Assembly: GCF_029968095.1 (NCBI RefSeq)
Contig: NZ_JASCIR010000025.1
Coordinates: 32,493 to 96,492, forward strand
DNA from: Streptomyces solicavernae
Lineage (GTDB): Bacteria > Actinomycetota > Actinomycetes > Streptomycetales > Streptomycetaceae
DNA: 64,000 bases
Direction: 5' to 3'
Position numbers and translations under genes: made by a program. How positions within the stretch are numbered: position 1 is the stretch's first letter; each line of letters begins with the position of its first letter. This document shows, one piece after another, positions 25,636 through 33,441 of this stretch. The notes under the pieces are model-generated. The model was not told the origin of the DNA. It made no database searches and saw only the letters and a list, made by a program, of their open reading frames with translations.

Positions 25636-26241
25636 TCAGGCGCCCTGGACGACCTGCCGGACCCCGTTGATGATCTGCTGCACGGCGATCGCCGAGAGCA
25701 TCATGCCCGCGAGCCGCGTCACCAGGACCACACCGCCGTCCTTGATCACGCGGATGATCACCAGCGAGTACCGCATGACCAGCCACAGCACCACATGCAT
25801 GGCGACGATCGCGCTCCACACCGACAGCTGCCCGCCGACCCCGTCCGCGTCCTGCACCGCGAGGATCACCGCGACGATCGCACCGGGCCCGGCGAGCAGC
25901 GGCATCCCGAGCGGTACGAGGGCGACATTGACGTCCTTGGTCTGCTTCGGCTCGTCCGTCTTGCCGGTGAGCAGGTCCAGGGCGACCAGGAGGAGCAGCA
26001 GACCGCCCGCGATCATCAGCGCGGGCACGGAGACATGCAGGTAGTCCAGGATCTGGTGGCCGACCACACCGAAGAGCGCGATCACGCCGAAGGCCACGCA
26101 CACGGCCTGGAAGGCCATCCTCCGCTGCATCTTGGCGGGGCGGCCCGCGGTGAGCCCGAGGAAGATCGGGGTGATCCCGGGCGGGTCCATGATGACAAAA
26201 AGGGTGAGAAAAAGGGATCCAAAGACGGCAACGTCGAACAC
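25636..26241 (-). CDS. MarC family (UPF0056) integral membrane protein
   Basis: A 201-aa protein with six hydrophobic helices. The motifs LTLFVIMDPPGITPIFLGLT near the N-terminus and GMPLLAGPGAIVAVIL in the middle are diagnostic for MarC. The GTG at 26241 gives the usual family length; AAGG is 6 nt upstream. MarC proteins are of unknown transport function and are not part of antibiotic resistance as once thought. The short upstream region is full of 11-bp repeats (gaacgtgaaag, about 26260-26330). Confidence 0.9.
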   Translation of the reverse strand: MFDVAVFGSLFLTLFVIMDPPGITPIFLGLTAGRPAKMQRRMAFQAVCVAFGVIALFGVVGHQILDYLHVSVPALMIAGGLLLLLVALDLLTGKTDEPKQTKDVNVALVPLGMPLLAGPGAIVAVILAVQDADGVGGQLSVWSAIVAMHVVLWLVMRYSLVIIRVIKDGGVVLVTRLAGMMLSAIAVQQIINGVRQVVQGA

Positions 26242-26259
26242 AGTGAGCCTTGCAGAGAA

Positions 26260-26330
26260 GTGAGCGTGAAAATGAACGGGAAGAGTGAACGTGAAAGGCG
26301 AACGTGAAAGGTGAACGTGAAAGAGGTTCA
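26260..26330. repeat. Short tandem repeats (gaacgtgaaag type) upstream of marC
   Basis: About five degenerate 10-12-bp units lie between the PHP gene and the marC start. This is unusually A-rich sequence for the window. Confidence 0.65.
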
Positions 26331-26368
26331 GGGCCCGCGGCCCCGAACCGGCCACGGCGGTACGGGAG

Positions 26369-27250
26369 TTAGGAGCGCGCCCCGCGCGCCCCGCGCGCTC
26401 CCCCGGCGCCCGGCACCGGGAACGCCCCGGTCGCCCGGCGGGTGATCTCGCCGTAGATCTCGGGGTCCGTAGTGAACTCGCCGAGTACGCAGGTCTTGCG
26501 GCTGCCGTGGTAGTCGCTGGAGCCGGTGGCGAGCAGACCGAGGTCGGCGGCGAGGCCGTGCAGCCTGGTGCGGGTGGCCGGGTCGTGGTCCATGTGGTCG
26601 GCCTCGATGCCGTCCAGACCGGCCGCGGCGAGCTCCGCGACGGCGGACTCGGGCACGCACTCACCGCGCTTGACCGCCAGCGGGTGCGCGAAGACGGTGA
26701 CCCCGCCCGCGGCCTTGACCAGCCGGATCGCCTCGAAGGGGTCCAGCTCGTGCTTCTCCACGTACGCACGGCCGTCGTTGGCGATCCACTCGGGCGTGAA
26801 CGCGTCGGAGACCGTACCCACCACACCCAGCTCGACCAGAGCCTCGGCGATGTGCGGCCGCCCGACCGAGCCGTCCCCGGCGATCCGCGCGACCTGCTCC
26901 CAGGTGACCGGGACGCCCAGCTCCTGGAGCTTGCCGACCATGCCGCGGGCGCGCGGCACCCGGTCGTCCCGGACCAGCTCGCGCTCGCGAAGGAGCTCCG
27001 GCTCCTCGGGGTCGAAGAGGTACGCGAGCATGTGCAGCGGGGTGCCGTCGAGGCGGCAGGACAGCTCGGCGCCGGTGATCAGCGTCAGGCCCTCGGGGAG
27101 GGCGGCGGTGGCTGCGGCGTGGCCGCGGGTGGTGTCGTGGTCGGTCAGCGCGACCACGTCGAGCCCGGCGGCGGCCGCGCCCAGGACCAGCTCGGCCGGG
27201 GTGTCCGTGCCGTCGGACGCGGTGGAGTGGGTGTGCAGGTCGATGCGCAC
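26369..27250 (-). CDS. PHP-domain phosphoesterase (RNase AM / 3',5'-nucleotide phosphatase type)
   Basis: A 293-aa PHP protein. Metal ligands are visible in RIDLHTHSTASDG, LTDHDTTRGH, GAELS, VGRPHIAEAL, FAHPL and GSSDYHG. Single-domain PHP proteins of this length include E. coli YciV/RNase AM, which trims short RNAs and dephosphorylates 3',5'-bisphosphates. The ATG at 27250 begins the fold directly. It lies upstream of marC on the same strand with a 127-bp gap. The C-terminus ends in a Gly/Ala/Arg repeat. Confidence 0.86.
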   Translation of the reverse strand: MRIDLHTHSTASDGTDTPAELVLGAAAAGLDVVALTDHDTTRGHAAATAALPEGLTLITGAELSCRLDGTPLHMLAYLFDPEEPELLRERELVRDDRVPRARGMVGKLQELGVPVTWEQVARIAGDGSVGRPHIAEALVELGVVGTVSDAFTPEWIANDGRAYVEKHELDPFEAIRLVKAAGGVTVFAHPLAVKRGECVPESAVAELAAAGLDGIEADHMDHDPATRTRLHGLAADLGLLATGSSDYHGSRKTCVLGEFTTDPEIYGEITRRATGAFPVPGAGGARGARGARS

Positions 27251-27270
27251 GACGCGTACTCCAGGCTCTG

Positions 27271-27369
27271 ACGGGACTCACGGATTCACGGGACCCACGG
27301 GACCCACGGGACTCACTGACGGGACCCACGGGACTCACGGGACCCACTGACGAGACTCACGGGACTCAA
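27271..27369. repeat. 10-bp tandem repeat (gggacccac/gggactcac)
   Basis: About nine degenerate units in tandem lie just upstream of the PHP gene start, so they fall in its promoter or leader. Confidence 0.85.
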
Positions 27370-27417
27370 GGGGGACGCTCCAGGATAACGGGCCCCGGGC
27401 GGACCCTCGCCCGCCGG

Positions 27418-27483
27418 TTCAGCGCGCGATCAGCCGCGGTTCAGCGCGCGATCAGCCGCGGCTCAGCGCGCGATCAGCCGCGG
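27418..27483. repeat. 22-bp tandem repeat straddling a stop codon (3 copies)
   Basis: Three units (27418-27439, 27440-27461 and 27462-27483) are nearly identical. The last contains the stop codon (minus strand, 27465-27463) of the zinc-ribbon gene, and the other two extend downstream of it. Confidence 0.92.
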
Positions 27484-28104
27484 CGACAGCGCCCCGCACG
27501 GCAGCAGCTCCACCCCGGCGCCCGCCTCCCGCAGGTCGGTCAGGACCAGCTCGTCGTACATCAGCAGGCCGGACTGCTCGGGCCAGACCACGGCCCACAG
27601 CCACAGCCCGAAGGCCTCGCCGGCGAAGACGGCGCGGTCGTCCGGGGTGCCGGAGACGTGCCACAGCGGGGTGGGCCGGCCGGCCGCGAGCACCTTGGCC
27701 TGCGGGGGTTTCTCGACGCTCAGGTACGGGCCGGGGTCGGGGCCGTCGATGCCCGCGTACCGCGCGCCGAGGCCGACGCCCAGCTCCTCCGCGACCAGCA
27801 CCAGCTCGCCGACGCCGCCGAGCGGTCCAGGCCCGGAGCAGGCGACGGCGGTGGCGCGGCCGCCGCTGCGGTCGTCCCCCGCGCACGCGACCCCGGTGAA
27901 GAGCCAGCCGATGGGCAGCGGCCACGGCATCCAGACGGGCACCTGGGTGCGGTGCAGCACGACGCCGAGCGCCTCGACGCTCGGCGGGACCACGGGCTGC
28001 AGCGGATGCACGGCGCCGTGCGCGTCGCACTGCCACGTATCGGCGAAGAGACCGGGAGCCCTGACCCGGCCACCGCACTTCGGGCAACTGGGTTCGCCCC
28101 TCAT
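27463..28104 (-). CDS. DUF6758-like protein with N-terminal zinc ribbon
   Basis: A 213-aa protein starting MRGEPSCPKCGGRV, with a second partial metal site in TWQCDAHG. The rest is a mixed alpha/beta domain with WMPWPLPIGWLFTG and many conserved Trp residues. I recall close matches only in Streptomyces and relatives (DUF6758). The start is the ATG at 28104; a TTG at 28113 has GGAGG at 4 nt and cannot be excluded. Function unknown. Confidence 0.8.
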   Translation of the reverse strand: MRGEPSCPKCGGRVRAPGLFADTWQCDAHGAVHPLQPVVPPSVEALGVVLHRTQVPVWMPWPLPIGWLFTGVACAGDDRSGGRATAVACSGPGPLGGVGELVLVAEELGVGLGARYAGIDGPDPGPYLSVEKPPQAKVLAAGRPTPLWHVSGTPDDRAVFAGEAFGLWLWAVVWPEQSGLLMYDELVLTDLREAGAGVELLPCGALSPRLIAR

Positions 28105-28202
28105 AGCGTTCAACGGTCCTCCGCAGCCGTCGCCGCGTCAAGGAGCGATCACCCGTCGGAGTGCGGAGAGAGGTCGGGGCGGGCCGAAAATTTAGATGTA
28201 GC

Positions 28203-28232
28203 TTGCATTAATTAGCTTGTCTAACTTACTAT
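28203..28232 (+). promoter_or_regulatory. Promoter in an AT-rich island upstream of the MFS gene
   Basis: TTGCAT (28203-28208) and TACTAT (28227-28232) are separated by 18 nt. They lie in the most AT-rich stretch of the window. A direct repeat of TAGCTTG and an imperfect inverted repeat (GTCTA/TAGAC) overlap the promoter and could be an operator. Confidence 0.5.
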
Positions 28233-28283
28233 ATGTAGACATCAACCACTCAGACACACAGCGAAAGCAGTGAGGGAGAGGGC

Positions 28284-29546
28284 ATGCGAAGCAGCAACAG
28301 CGGCCCGAACGGCCCGACAGGGAACGATCCGCTGAACGAGGGCTCGGTCAGCATCCTGCGCCAGCCCGGCGCGGTCTGGGCCACCGCCGGCGCCTCCGTC
28401 GTCGCCTTCATGGGCATCGGCCTGGTCGACCCGATCCTGCCGTCGATCGCCAAGGGCCTGCAGGCCACACCGAGCCAGGTCTCGCTCCTGTTCACCTCGT
28501 ACTTCCTGATCACCGCGGTCGCGATGCTCGTGACGGGGTTCGTGTCCAGCCGGATCGGCGGCAAGAAGACCCTGCTCGCCGGGCTCGCGGTCGTGGTGGT
28601 CTTCGCCGCCCTGTCCGGTACGTCGGACTCGGTCGGCGAGCTCGTCGGGTTCCGGGCGGGCTGGGGGCTCGGCAACGCGCTCTTCGTGTCGACCTCGCTC
28701 GCCGTGATCGTCGGCGCGGCGGCCGGCGGCAGCGCCGCGGCGATCCTGCTGTACGAGTCGGCGCTCGGCCTCGGCATGGCCTGCGGCCCGCTGGTCGGCG
28801 CGGTGCTCGGCGACGCCAGCTGGCGCTACCCGTTCTTCGGCACCGCCGCCCTGATGGCCGTCGGCTTCATCGCGATCACCGCGTTCCTCAAGGAGCAGCC
28901 GAAGCCCGCGCGCAAGACCTCGCTCCTCGACCCGCTCAAGGCGCTCGGCCACGGCGGTCTCGCCTCGGCCGCGGCCTCGGCGTTCTTCTACAACTACGCG
29001 TTCTTCACGGTGCTGGCGTTCACGCCGTTCGTCCTGAACATGTCGCCGTACCGCTCGGGCGCCGTCTTCTTCGCCTGGGGCGTGCTGCTCGCGGTGTTCT
29101 CGGTCCTGGTCGCGCCGCGGCTGCAGAAGCGGTTCGGCTCGCTGAAGGTGCTCGGCGGTTCGCTGCTGCTGCTCGCCGTCGACCTGATCGTCCTCGGGTA
29201 CGGCAGCCACACGGCGGCCGTCGTCGGGACGATCGTCTCGGGTGCGTTCATCGGCCTCAACAACACCGTCTACACGGAGCTCGCGCTGGGCGTCTCGGAC
29301 GCTCCGCGCCCGGTGGCCAGCGCCGGCTACAACTTCGTGCGCTGGTTCGCCGCGGCGGCCGCGCCGTTCCTCGCGCCGAAGATCGAGGAGTGGACGAACA
29401 TCCACATCCCGTTCGTGGTCGCGGCCGTGGCGGCCGTCGTGGGTGCCGGGATCGTCTGGGTACGGCGGGCCTCGCTGCGGCACGAGGCGGCCGAGCTGGA
29501 ACCCCAGCACCGTACGGAGGACGGGGTCACCGTCTTCGCCAACTAG
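28284..29546 (+). CDS. MFS transporter
   Basis: A 420-aa major facilitator with 12 predicted helices. The cytoplasmic loop after helix 2 reads VSSRIGGKKTLL (the G-x-x-x-D/R-x-x-G/R-K-x type motif A), and helix 5 carries YESALGLGMACGPLVGAVLG, typical of drug:proton antiporters. GAGGGAGAGGG precedes the ATG. The AT-rich promoter with repeats suggests control by a repressor not encoded next to it. Substrate unknown. Confidence 0.88.
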   Translation: MRSSNSGPNGPTGNDPLNEGSVSILRQPGAVWATAGASVVAFMGIGLVDPILPSIAKGLQATPSQVSLLFTSYFLITAVAMLVTGFVSSRIGGKKTLLAGLAVVVVFAALSGTSDSVGELVGFRAGWGLGNALFVSTSLAVIVGAAAGGSAAAILLYESALGLGMACGPLVGAVLGDASWRYPFFGTAALMAVGFIAITAFLKEQPKPARKTSLLDPLKALGHGGLASAAASAFFYNYAFFTVLAFTPFVLNMSPYRSGAVFFAWGVLLAVFSVLVAPRLQKRFGSLKVLGGSLLLLAVDLIVLGYGSHTAAVVGTIVSGAFIGLNNTVYTELALGVSDAPRPVASAGYNFVRWFAAAAAPFLAPKIEEWTNIHIPFVVAAVAAVVGAGIVWVRRASLRHEAAELEPQHRTEDGVTVFAN

Positions 29547-29584
29547 CCGCCTACGCCAACTAGCCGACTTCACCAACCGACCTT
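29534..29584. repeat. 17-bp tandem repeat straddling the MFS stop codon
   Basis: Units at 29534-29550 and 29551-29567 both contain AACTAG. A third, degenerate unit follows. The first TAG is the MFS stop. Confidence 0.85.
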
Positions 29585-29598
29585 CCCCGTACGGGAAT

Positions 29599-30183
29599 TC
29601 AGTCCAGGGACACGGACCTGCGCAGCGGATCGCGCAGGTCCGTTCCGTGTGTGAGCCACTTCTCCTGCAGGGCCGCCGCGCCGTGCACGCGCTTCCACGC
29701 CGCCTCGTTGGGCGTCATCGGAAGCAGCGGCAGGAAGCGGACCGGCTCCATCGGCTCGTCCAGGTCCAGGTCCTCCACCAGGCCGCCCGGCTCGGCGACC
29801 AGGACCGAGGTGAACTGGGCGCCGGGCCACAGCGGTTCGCCCACGTCGAGCGAGGCGCCCGGGGCCACGATCAGGCCCTCGACCTGCGGCGAGGCGGCCA
29901 GTACGGCGAGCGGCCGGAGCGCCTTGTCGGTGTCGGCGACGCCCGCGCGCACCGAGAGGACCAGCTCGGCGCGCGGCCCGCGGGTCTGGTCCGCGACGAC
30001 CGCCGTCGGGTCGGCCATCGGCGCGGCGGACATGCCGAGCGTGGCGTATCTCACGATGTCGCCGTCGACGAAGCGCAGCACCTCGATGCGGTCCGTGCCG
30101 AGGAACGTCACGGCCGCGCGGGCGTCCGGGTCGCCCAGGGCGCTGCGCAGCCGGGCTTCGACGAGAGCGAGAACATCAGCCAT
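29599..30183 (-). CDS. SUFU (suppressor of fused) domain protein
   Basis: A 194-aa protein matching bacterial SUFU-domain proteins. Landmarks are VTFLGTDRIEVLRF, ATLGMSA, RAELVLSVRAG and RFLPLLPMTPNEAAWKRVHG. In bacteria this fold is common among polymorphic-toxin immunity proteins, but stand-alone copies like this are conserved in Streptomyces with unknown role. The mRNA is probably leaderless (TATGCT 6 nt before the ATG). A terminator hairpin is embedded in its last codons. Confidence 0.82.
   Translation of the reverse strand: MADVLALVEARLRSALGDPDARAAVTFLGTDRIEVLRFVDGDIVRYATLGMSAAPMADPTAVVADQTRGPRAELVLSVRAGVADTDKALRPLAVLAASPQVEGLIVAPGASLDVGEPLWPGAQFTSVLVAEPGGLVEDLDLDEPMEPVRFLPLLPMTPNEAAWKRVHGAAALQEKWLTHGTDLRDPLRRSVSLD
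29612..29643. terminator. 12-bp hairpin within the 3' coding end of the SUFU gene
   Basis: Arms acggacctgcgc and gcgcaggtccgt are separated by 8 nt. It lies between the convergent MFS and SUFU genes but inside the SUFU reading frame, so the codons LRDPLRR double as a terminator for the MFS gene. Confidence 0.65.
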
Positions 30184-30737
30184 GCCGTGAGCATAGAACT
30201 CATAGAGAAACAGAACTCATGGAGAACCGGCAAAGCCGCGGCTTGACACTCCAGTCGGCTGATAGTCTTGGGCGCTGGCCAGGGCAGCACGAGGACCGCC
30301 CGCTCAAGAGGCGTTCCGGGGCCCGGCGTTGGGACATCCCCCACGGGGGACCGGCCGGAGGAGGTGGGGCTGACATGGATCGAAGTCGACCGTGCAGTAC
30401 CACCCGCTCTTCCGCCAGGTAGCAGCGCCCAGCGACCGAGGCTTCCGTACCCGTGCACACGCCGGGTAAACCGCGAATTCACGGCAACCTCATCTCGCGC
30501 TCGGCGGACGCTTCCCGGAAGGGCATTTCGCCCCCGCTCGATCTGAGTCCTTGATCTGATCCCTGGATCCGAGCCCCGGACCGAGCTTGATCCGAGCTTG
30601 ACCTGTGTCAGAGCGAAGGCCGCCACCGCGTCGGACCGGTGCCGCCCGCTTTGCGGACGTGACCTTTGAGCCGTACGTCCCCATTCCGGGCAGTTCCACC
30701 CCGCGCGCGCGTCGGCCGCGCCGCGAAGGAGCCTGCC
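30184..30737 (+). other. Long non-coding leader upstream of corA with small ORFs
   Basis: This 554-bp stretch contains no large gene. Near its left end are TTGACA (about 30244) and an extended -10-like TGATAGTCT. A strong GGAGGAGG ribosome site (about 30358-30365) precedes a 15-codon ORF (30375-30422), and a second small frame (30392-30469) overlaps it. The segment 30330-30365 can fold (catcccccacgggggac). Another unpromising GC-rich stretch leads to the corA ribosome site. It could be a regulatory leader for magnesium uptake. I cannot assign a known riboswitch. Confidence 0.4.
30190..30195 (-). promoter_or_regulatory. -10 hexamer (TATGCT), leaderless start
   Basis: TATGCT lies 6 nt before the ATG of the SUFU gene at 30183. 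Confidence 0.55.
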
Positions 30738-31853
30738 ATGTCGATGATCCGTGACCTCCGTGCCGCCGTCCGCCCCCAGCTCCGCAAGGACGCCGCGCCC
30801 GGCAGCCCGTACGAGACCACCCGGGACTCGACCGCCGCGAGCGCGGTCGTGGACTGCGCCGTCTACCGGGACGGGCGGAGAGTCCCCAGCGAGAAGCCGC
30901 TCACGCCGCGTGAGGCGAAGCTCGACGTCCGCCGCGACGGGGGCTTCGCATGGATCGGGCTGCACGAGCCGACCGAGGAGGAATTCGCCGGTATCGCCCG
31001 GGCGTTCGGCCTCCACCCGCTGGCCGTCGAGGACGCCGTCCACGCCCACCAGCGCCCCAAGCTGGAGCGGTACGACGACACGCTGTTCACCGTCTTCAAG
31101 ACCATCCACTACGTCGAGCACGCCGAGCTCACCGCGACCAGCGAGGTCGTCGAGACCGGTGAGGTGATGTGCTTCACCGGGCGGGACTTCTTCATCACCG
31201 TGCGGCACGGCGGCCAGGGCTCGCTGCGGGCGCTCCGGCACCGGCTGCAGGACGCCCCGGAGCTGCTTGCCAAGGGCCCGTCGGCGGTCCTGCACGCCAT
31301 CGCGGACCACGTCGTCGACGGGTACATCGCGGTCGCGGACGCCGTGCAGGACGACATCGACGAGGTCGAGATCGACGTCTTCTCGCAGCCCGGCAAGGGC
31401 AGCCCGCGCGGCACGGACGCCGGCCGGATCTACCAACTCAAGCGCGAGGTGCTGGAGTTCAAGCGCGCCGTCTCCCCGCTCCTGCGCCCCCTGCAGCTGC
31501 TGAGCGAGCGGCCCATGCGCCTGGTCGACCCCGACATCCAGAAGTACTTCCGCGATGTCGCCGACCACCTCGCGCGCGTGCAGGAGCAGGTCATCGGCTT
31601 CGACGAGCTGCTCAACTCGATCCTGCAGGCCAACCTCGCGCAGGCGACCGTCGCGCAGAACGAGGACATGCGCAAGATCACGTCGTGGGCGGCCATCATC
31701 GCCGTACCCACGATGATCTGCGGGGTGTACGGCATGAACTTCGAGCACATGCCGGAGACGAAGTGGGAGTACGGCTACCCGACGGTGATGGTCGCCATCG
31801 GCGTGGTCTGCTTCGCGATCCACCGCACCCTCAAGCGCAACGGCTGGCTGTAG
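30738..31853 (+). CDS. corA: CorA-type magnesium/cobalt transporter
   Basis: A 371-aa homopentameric divalent-cation channel. The large N-terminal cytosolic domain is followed by a long helix and two C-terminal membrane helices. The signature YGMNFEHMPE ends the first of these, and the protein finishes with a basic RTLKRNGWL tail. The ATG at 30738 has AAGGAG 6 nt upstream; an in-frame ATG at 30666 is less likely. A long leader precedes it. Mg2+-related genes recur near 36 kb (MgtE-N/CBS). Confidence 0.92.
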   Translation: MSMIRDLRAAVRPQLRKDAAPGSPYETTRDSTAASAVVDCAVYRDGRRVPSEKPLTPREAKLDVRRDGGFAWIGLHEPTEEEFAGIARAFGLHPLAVEDAVHAHQRPKLERYDDTLFTVFKTIHYVEHAELTATSEVVETGEVMCFTGRDFFITVRHGGQGSLRALRHRLQDAPELLAKGPSAVLHAIADHVVDGYIAVADAVQDDIDEVEIDVFSQPGKGSPRGTDAGRIYQLKREVLEFKRAVSPLLRPLQLLSERPMRLVDPDIQKYFRDVADHLARVQEQVIGFDELLNSILQANLAQATVAQNEDMRKITSWAAIIAVPTMICGVYGMNFEHMPETKWEYGYPTVMVAIGVVCFAIHRTLKRNGWL

Positions 31854-31854
31854 C

Positions 31855-31860
31855 TAAGCT
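31855..31860 (+). promoter_or_regulatory. -10 hexamer (TAAGCT), leaderless start
   Basis: TAAGCT ends 6 nt before the ATG at 31867 and directly follows the corA stop codon. Confidence 0.55.
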
Positions 31861-31866
31861 GCAGGT

Positions 31867-32412
31867 ATGCCTGCCGCCCGCACGTCTGCCGCCCGCACGT
31901 CTGCCGCCGATCCGCTGCTCGACCGGGCCCTCGTCGAGGAAGCCACGAAGAAGTCGGGCCTGATCTGGGTACGCGGCACCGAGCCCGCGCGCGCCCTGTG
32001 GCACGTGTGGCACGAGGGCGCGGCCCACGTCATCGGCGACGGCCCCGGCGAGCAGCCGCTGCCGGGCATCGCGGACGGTGCGAGCGCCGAGGTCACCGTC
32101 CGCAGCAAGGACAAGGGCGGCCGCCTCGTCGCGTGGACGGCGCGGGTCGTCGAACTGGCGCCGCGCTCGCCCGAGTGGGAGGCGGCGGTCGCCGAGCTCA
32201 AGGGCAAGCGGCTGAACGCCCCGGACGGCGAGGCCATGGTGGACCGCTGGGCCCGGGAATGCCGGGTGCTGCGGCTGGAGCCGGGTGCGGTGGACCCGGG
32301 CATGCCGGACGGGTCGCTGGCGGCCGCACCGCCGGCCACGTCCGCGACGACGCGGGGCCCCTTGCCGGGGGCGCTGCCTCGGATGCTGTTCCGGCGGCGG
32401 GGCAGGGGCTAG
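31867..32412 (+). CDS. Conserved hypothetical protein
   Basis: A 181-aa cytosolic protein. The segments LIWVRGTEPARALWHVWHEGAAHVIGDG and AEVTVRSKDKGGRLVAW are beta-rich and look like a split-barrel (pyridoxamine-oxidase-like) fold, but no FMN motif is certain. The N-terminus contains a 15-bp slippage repeat (AARTSAARTSAA). Its stop overlaps the stop of the convergent MerR gene in a shared CTAG. Function unknown. Confidence 0.7.
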   Translation: MPAARTSAARTSAADPLLDRALVEEATKKSGLIWVRGTEPARALWHVWHEGAAHVIGDGPGEQPLPGIADGASAEVTVRSKDKGGRLVAWTARVVELAPRSPEWEAAVAELKGKRLNAPDGEAMVDRWARECRVLRLEPGAVDPGMPDGSLAAAPPATSATTRGPLPGALPRMLFRRRGRG

Positions 32413-33368
32413 GGAGACGCCCCCCAGATCCTGTCCGGCGATGGCGGAGCGGGGGCGCCCACCTCCTGCGCCAGCGCCCTGCTCAGCCAGTCATGTGCCG
32501 TGCCAGGGTTCGGCTCACCCGGCCCCGTGAGGGCGGTCACGAGCTGCCAGTAGCCGTCGATGCGAGGGTCCTGCGCCAGGGCCGCGCTGAGTCCGCGCCG
32601 GAACGCAGGCGTGTCCCGTACGCCCTGCGCAGCAGCGTACGCCGCCACAAAAGCGTCCAACTCCGCGCCCGCGCACGGCGGTTGCCCCGACCTCAGCGCG
32701 GGCGCCGCGAAGGCGAAGGCCTCGCCGAGGGCGGTGTAGAGCACGGCCGGACGAAAACCGTCGGCGGCCCGGTGGGCGGCCGGCTGGCAGTCGTCCCTGA
32801 CCGCGTCGCCGGGGCACGGGCCCGTCACGAAGGCGTGCAGCCGCGCGAAGGCGAGGACCTGGTGCGGGGCCGGGTCCTCGGGCAGCTGCGGCACCGCCTG
32901 CTCGACCACCGCCGACCGCACCCCGGCGGGGAGCCGCGGCGGCAGCCAGCGGCGCCAGAAGCGGGCGAGCGCGTCCGTGCTCGGCGGGACGGTGACCGCG
33001 CCGACCAGGCGCAGCCGTTCGGCGCGCTCACCGGGCGGGCACTCGTGCAGCAGCCGCAGCGCGGCCTCCCGCCAGCGCAGCGCGGACAGTTGGGAGCCGA
33101 TGCCGCGCAGCCGGTCCGCGACCGCGTCCTCCAGGGCGCCGCCCGCGTCCGGGCCTTCCAGGACCCGCCCGACCTCGGGCAGCGGCAGGTCGAGGGTGCG
33201 CAGCGCGCGGATCGTACGGAGCCGGTCGAGCGCGTCCGCGCCGTACCGCCGGTGGCCGCCGGAGCTGCGCGCGGCCTCGGGCAGCAGCCCGCGGTCGGAG
33301 TAGAACCGCACGGTCTTGACGGTGACGCCCGCCCGCTCGGCGAGCTCCCCGATGCTCCACAGCGACAC
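32409..33368 (-). CDS. MerR-family transcriptional regulator
   Basis: A 319-aa regulator. The N-terminal winged helix is typical (WSIGELAERAGVTVKTVRFYSDRGLLP, then SSGGHRRYGADALDRL). The C-terminal 230 residues are a large effector domain rich in Ala/Leu, unlike metal-sensing MerR proteins and closer to drug- or hydrophobe-sensing ones. The GTG at 33368 has GGAGG 9 nt upstream. It is divergent from a double hydrolase gene whose promoter has the long MerR spacer, so that gene is the likely target. Confidence 0.88.
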   Translation of the reverse strand: MSLWSIGELAERAGVTVKTVRFYSDRGLLPEAARSSGGHRRYGADALDRLRTIRALRTLDLPLPEVGRVLEGPDAGGALEDAVADRLRGIGSQLSALRWREAALRLLHECPPGERAERLRLVGAVTVPPSTDALARFWRRWLPPRLPAGVRSAVVEQAVPQLPEDPAPHQVLAFARLHAFVTGPCPGDAVRDDCQPAAHRAADGFRPAVLYTALGEAFAFAAPALRSGQPPCAGAELDAFVAAYAAAQGVRDTPAFRRGLSAALAQDPRIDGYWQLVTALTGPGEPNPGTAHDWLSRALAQEVGAPAPPSPDRIWGASP

Positions 33369-33371
33369 GGC

Positions 33372-33402
33372 TTGAACCTCCCTCAGGGGGAGTTCCTACG
33401 GT
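33372..33402 (+). promoter_or_regulatory. MerR-type promoter with 19-bp spacer and internal palindrome
   Basis: TTGAAC (33372-33377) and TACGGT (33397-33402) are separated by exactly 19 nt, the hallmark of MerR-activated promoters. The spacer contains the palindrome CTCCCTCAGGGGGAG, the probable MerR operator. The promoter points to the hydrolase gene at 33442. Confidence 0.75.
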
Positions 33403-33441
33403 ACCGGCGAGCGCGGACACGAGGTTGAGGAGGAGAAGGGC

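Noticed and set aside
27271..27369. Possible CRISPR array from short regular repeats
   Set aside because: The units are about 10 bp, contiguous and without spacers; no cas genes are nearby. The same holds for 18667-18735 and 20421-20505.
30330..30470. Known Mg2+ riboswitch (M-box) upstream of corA
   Set aside because: I could not find the conserved M-box helices or core sequence by eye. The leader is reported only as an unclassified candidate.
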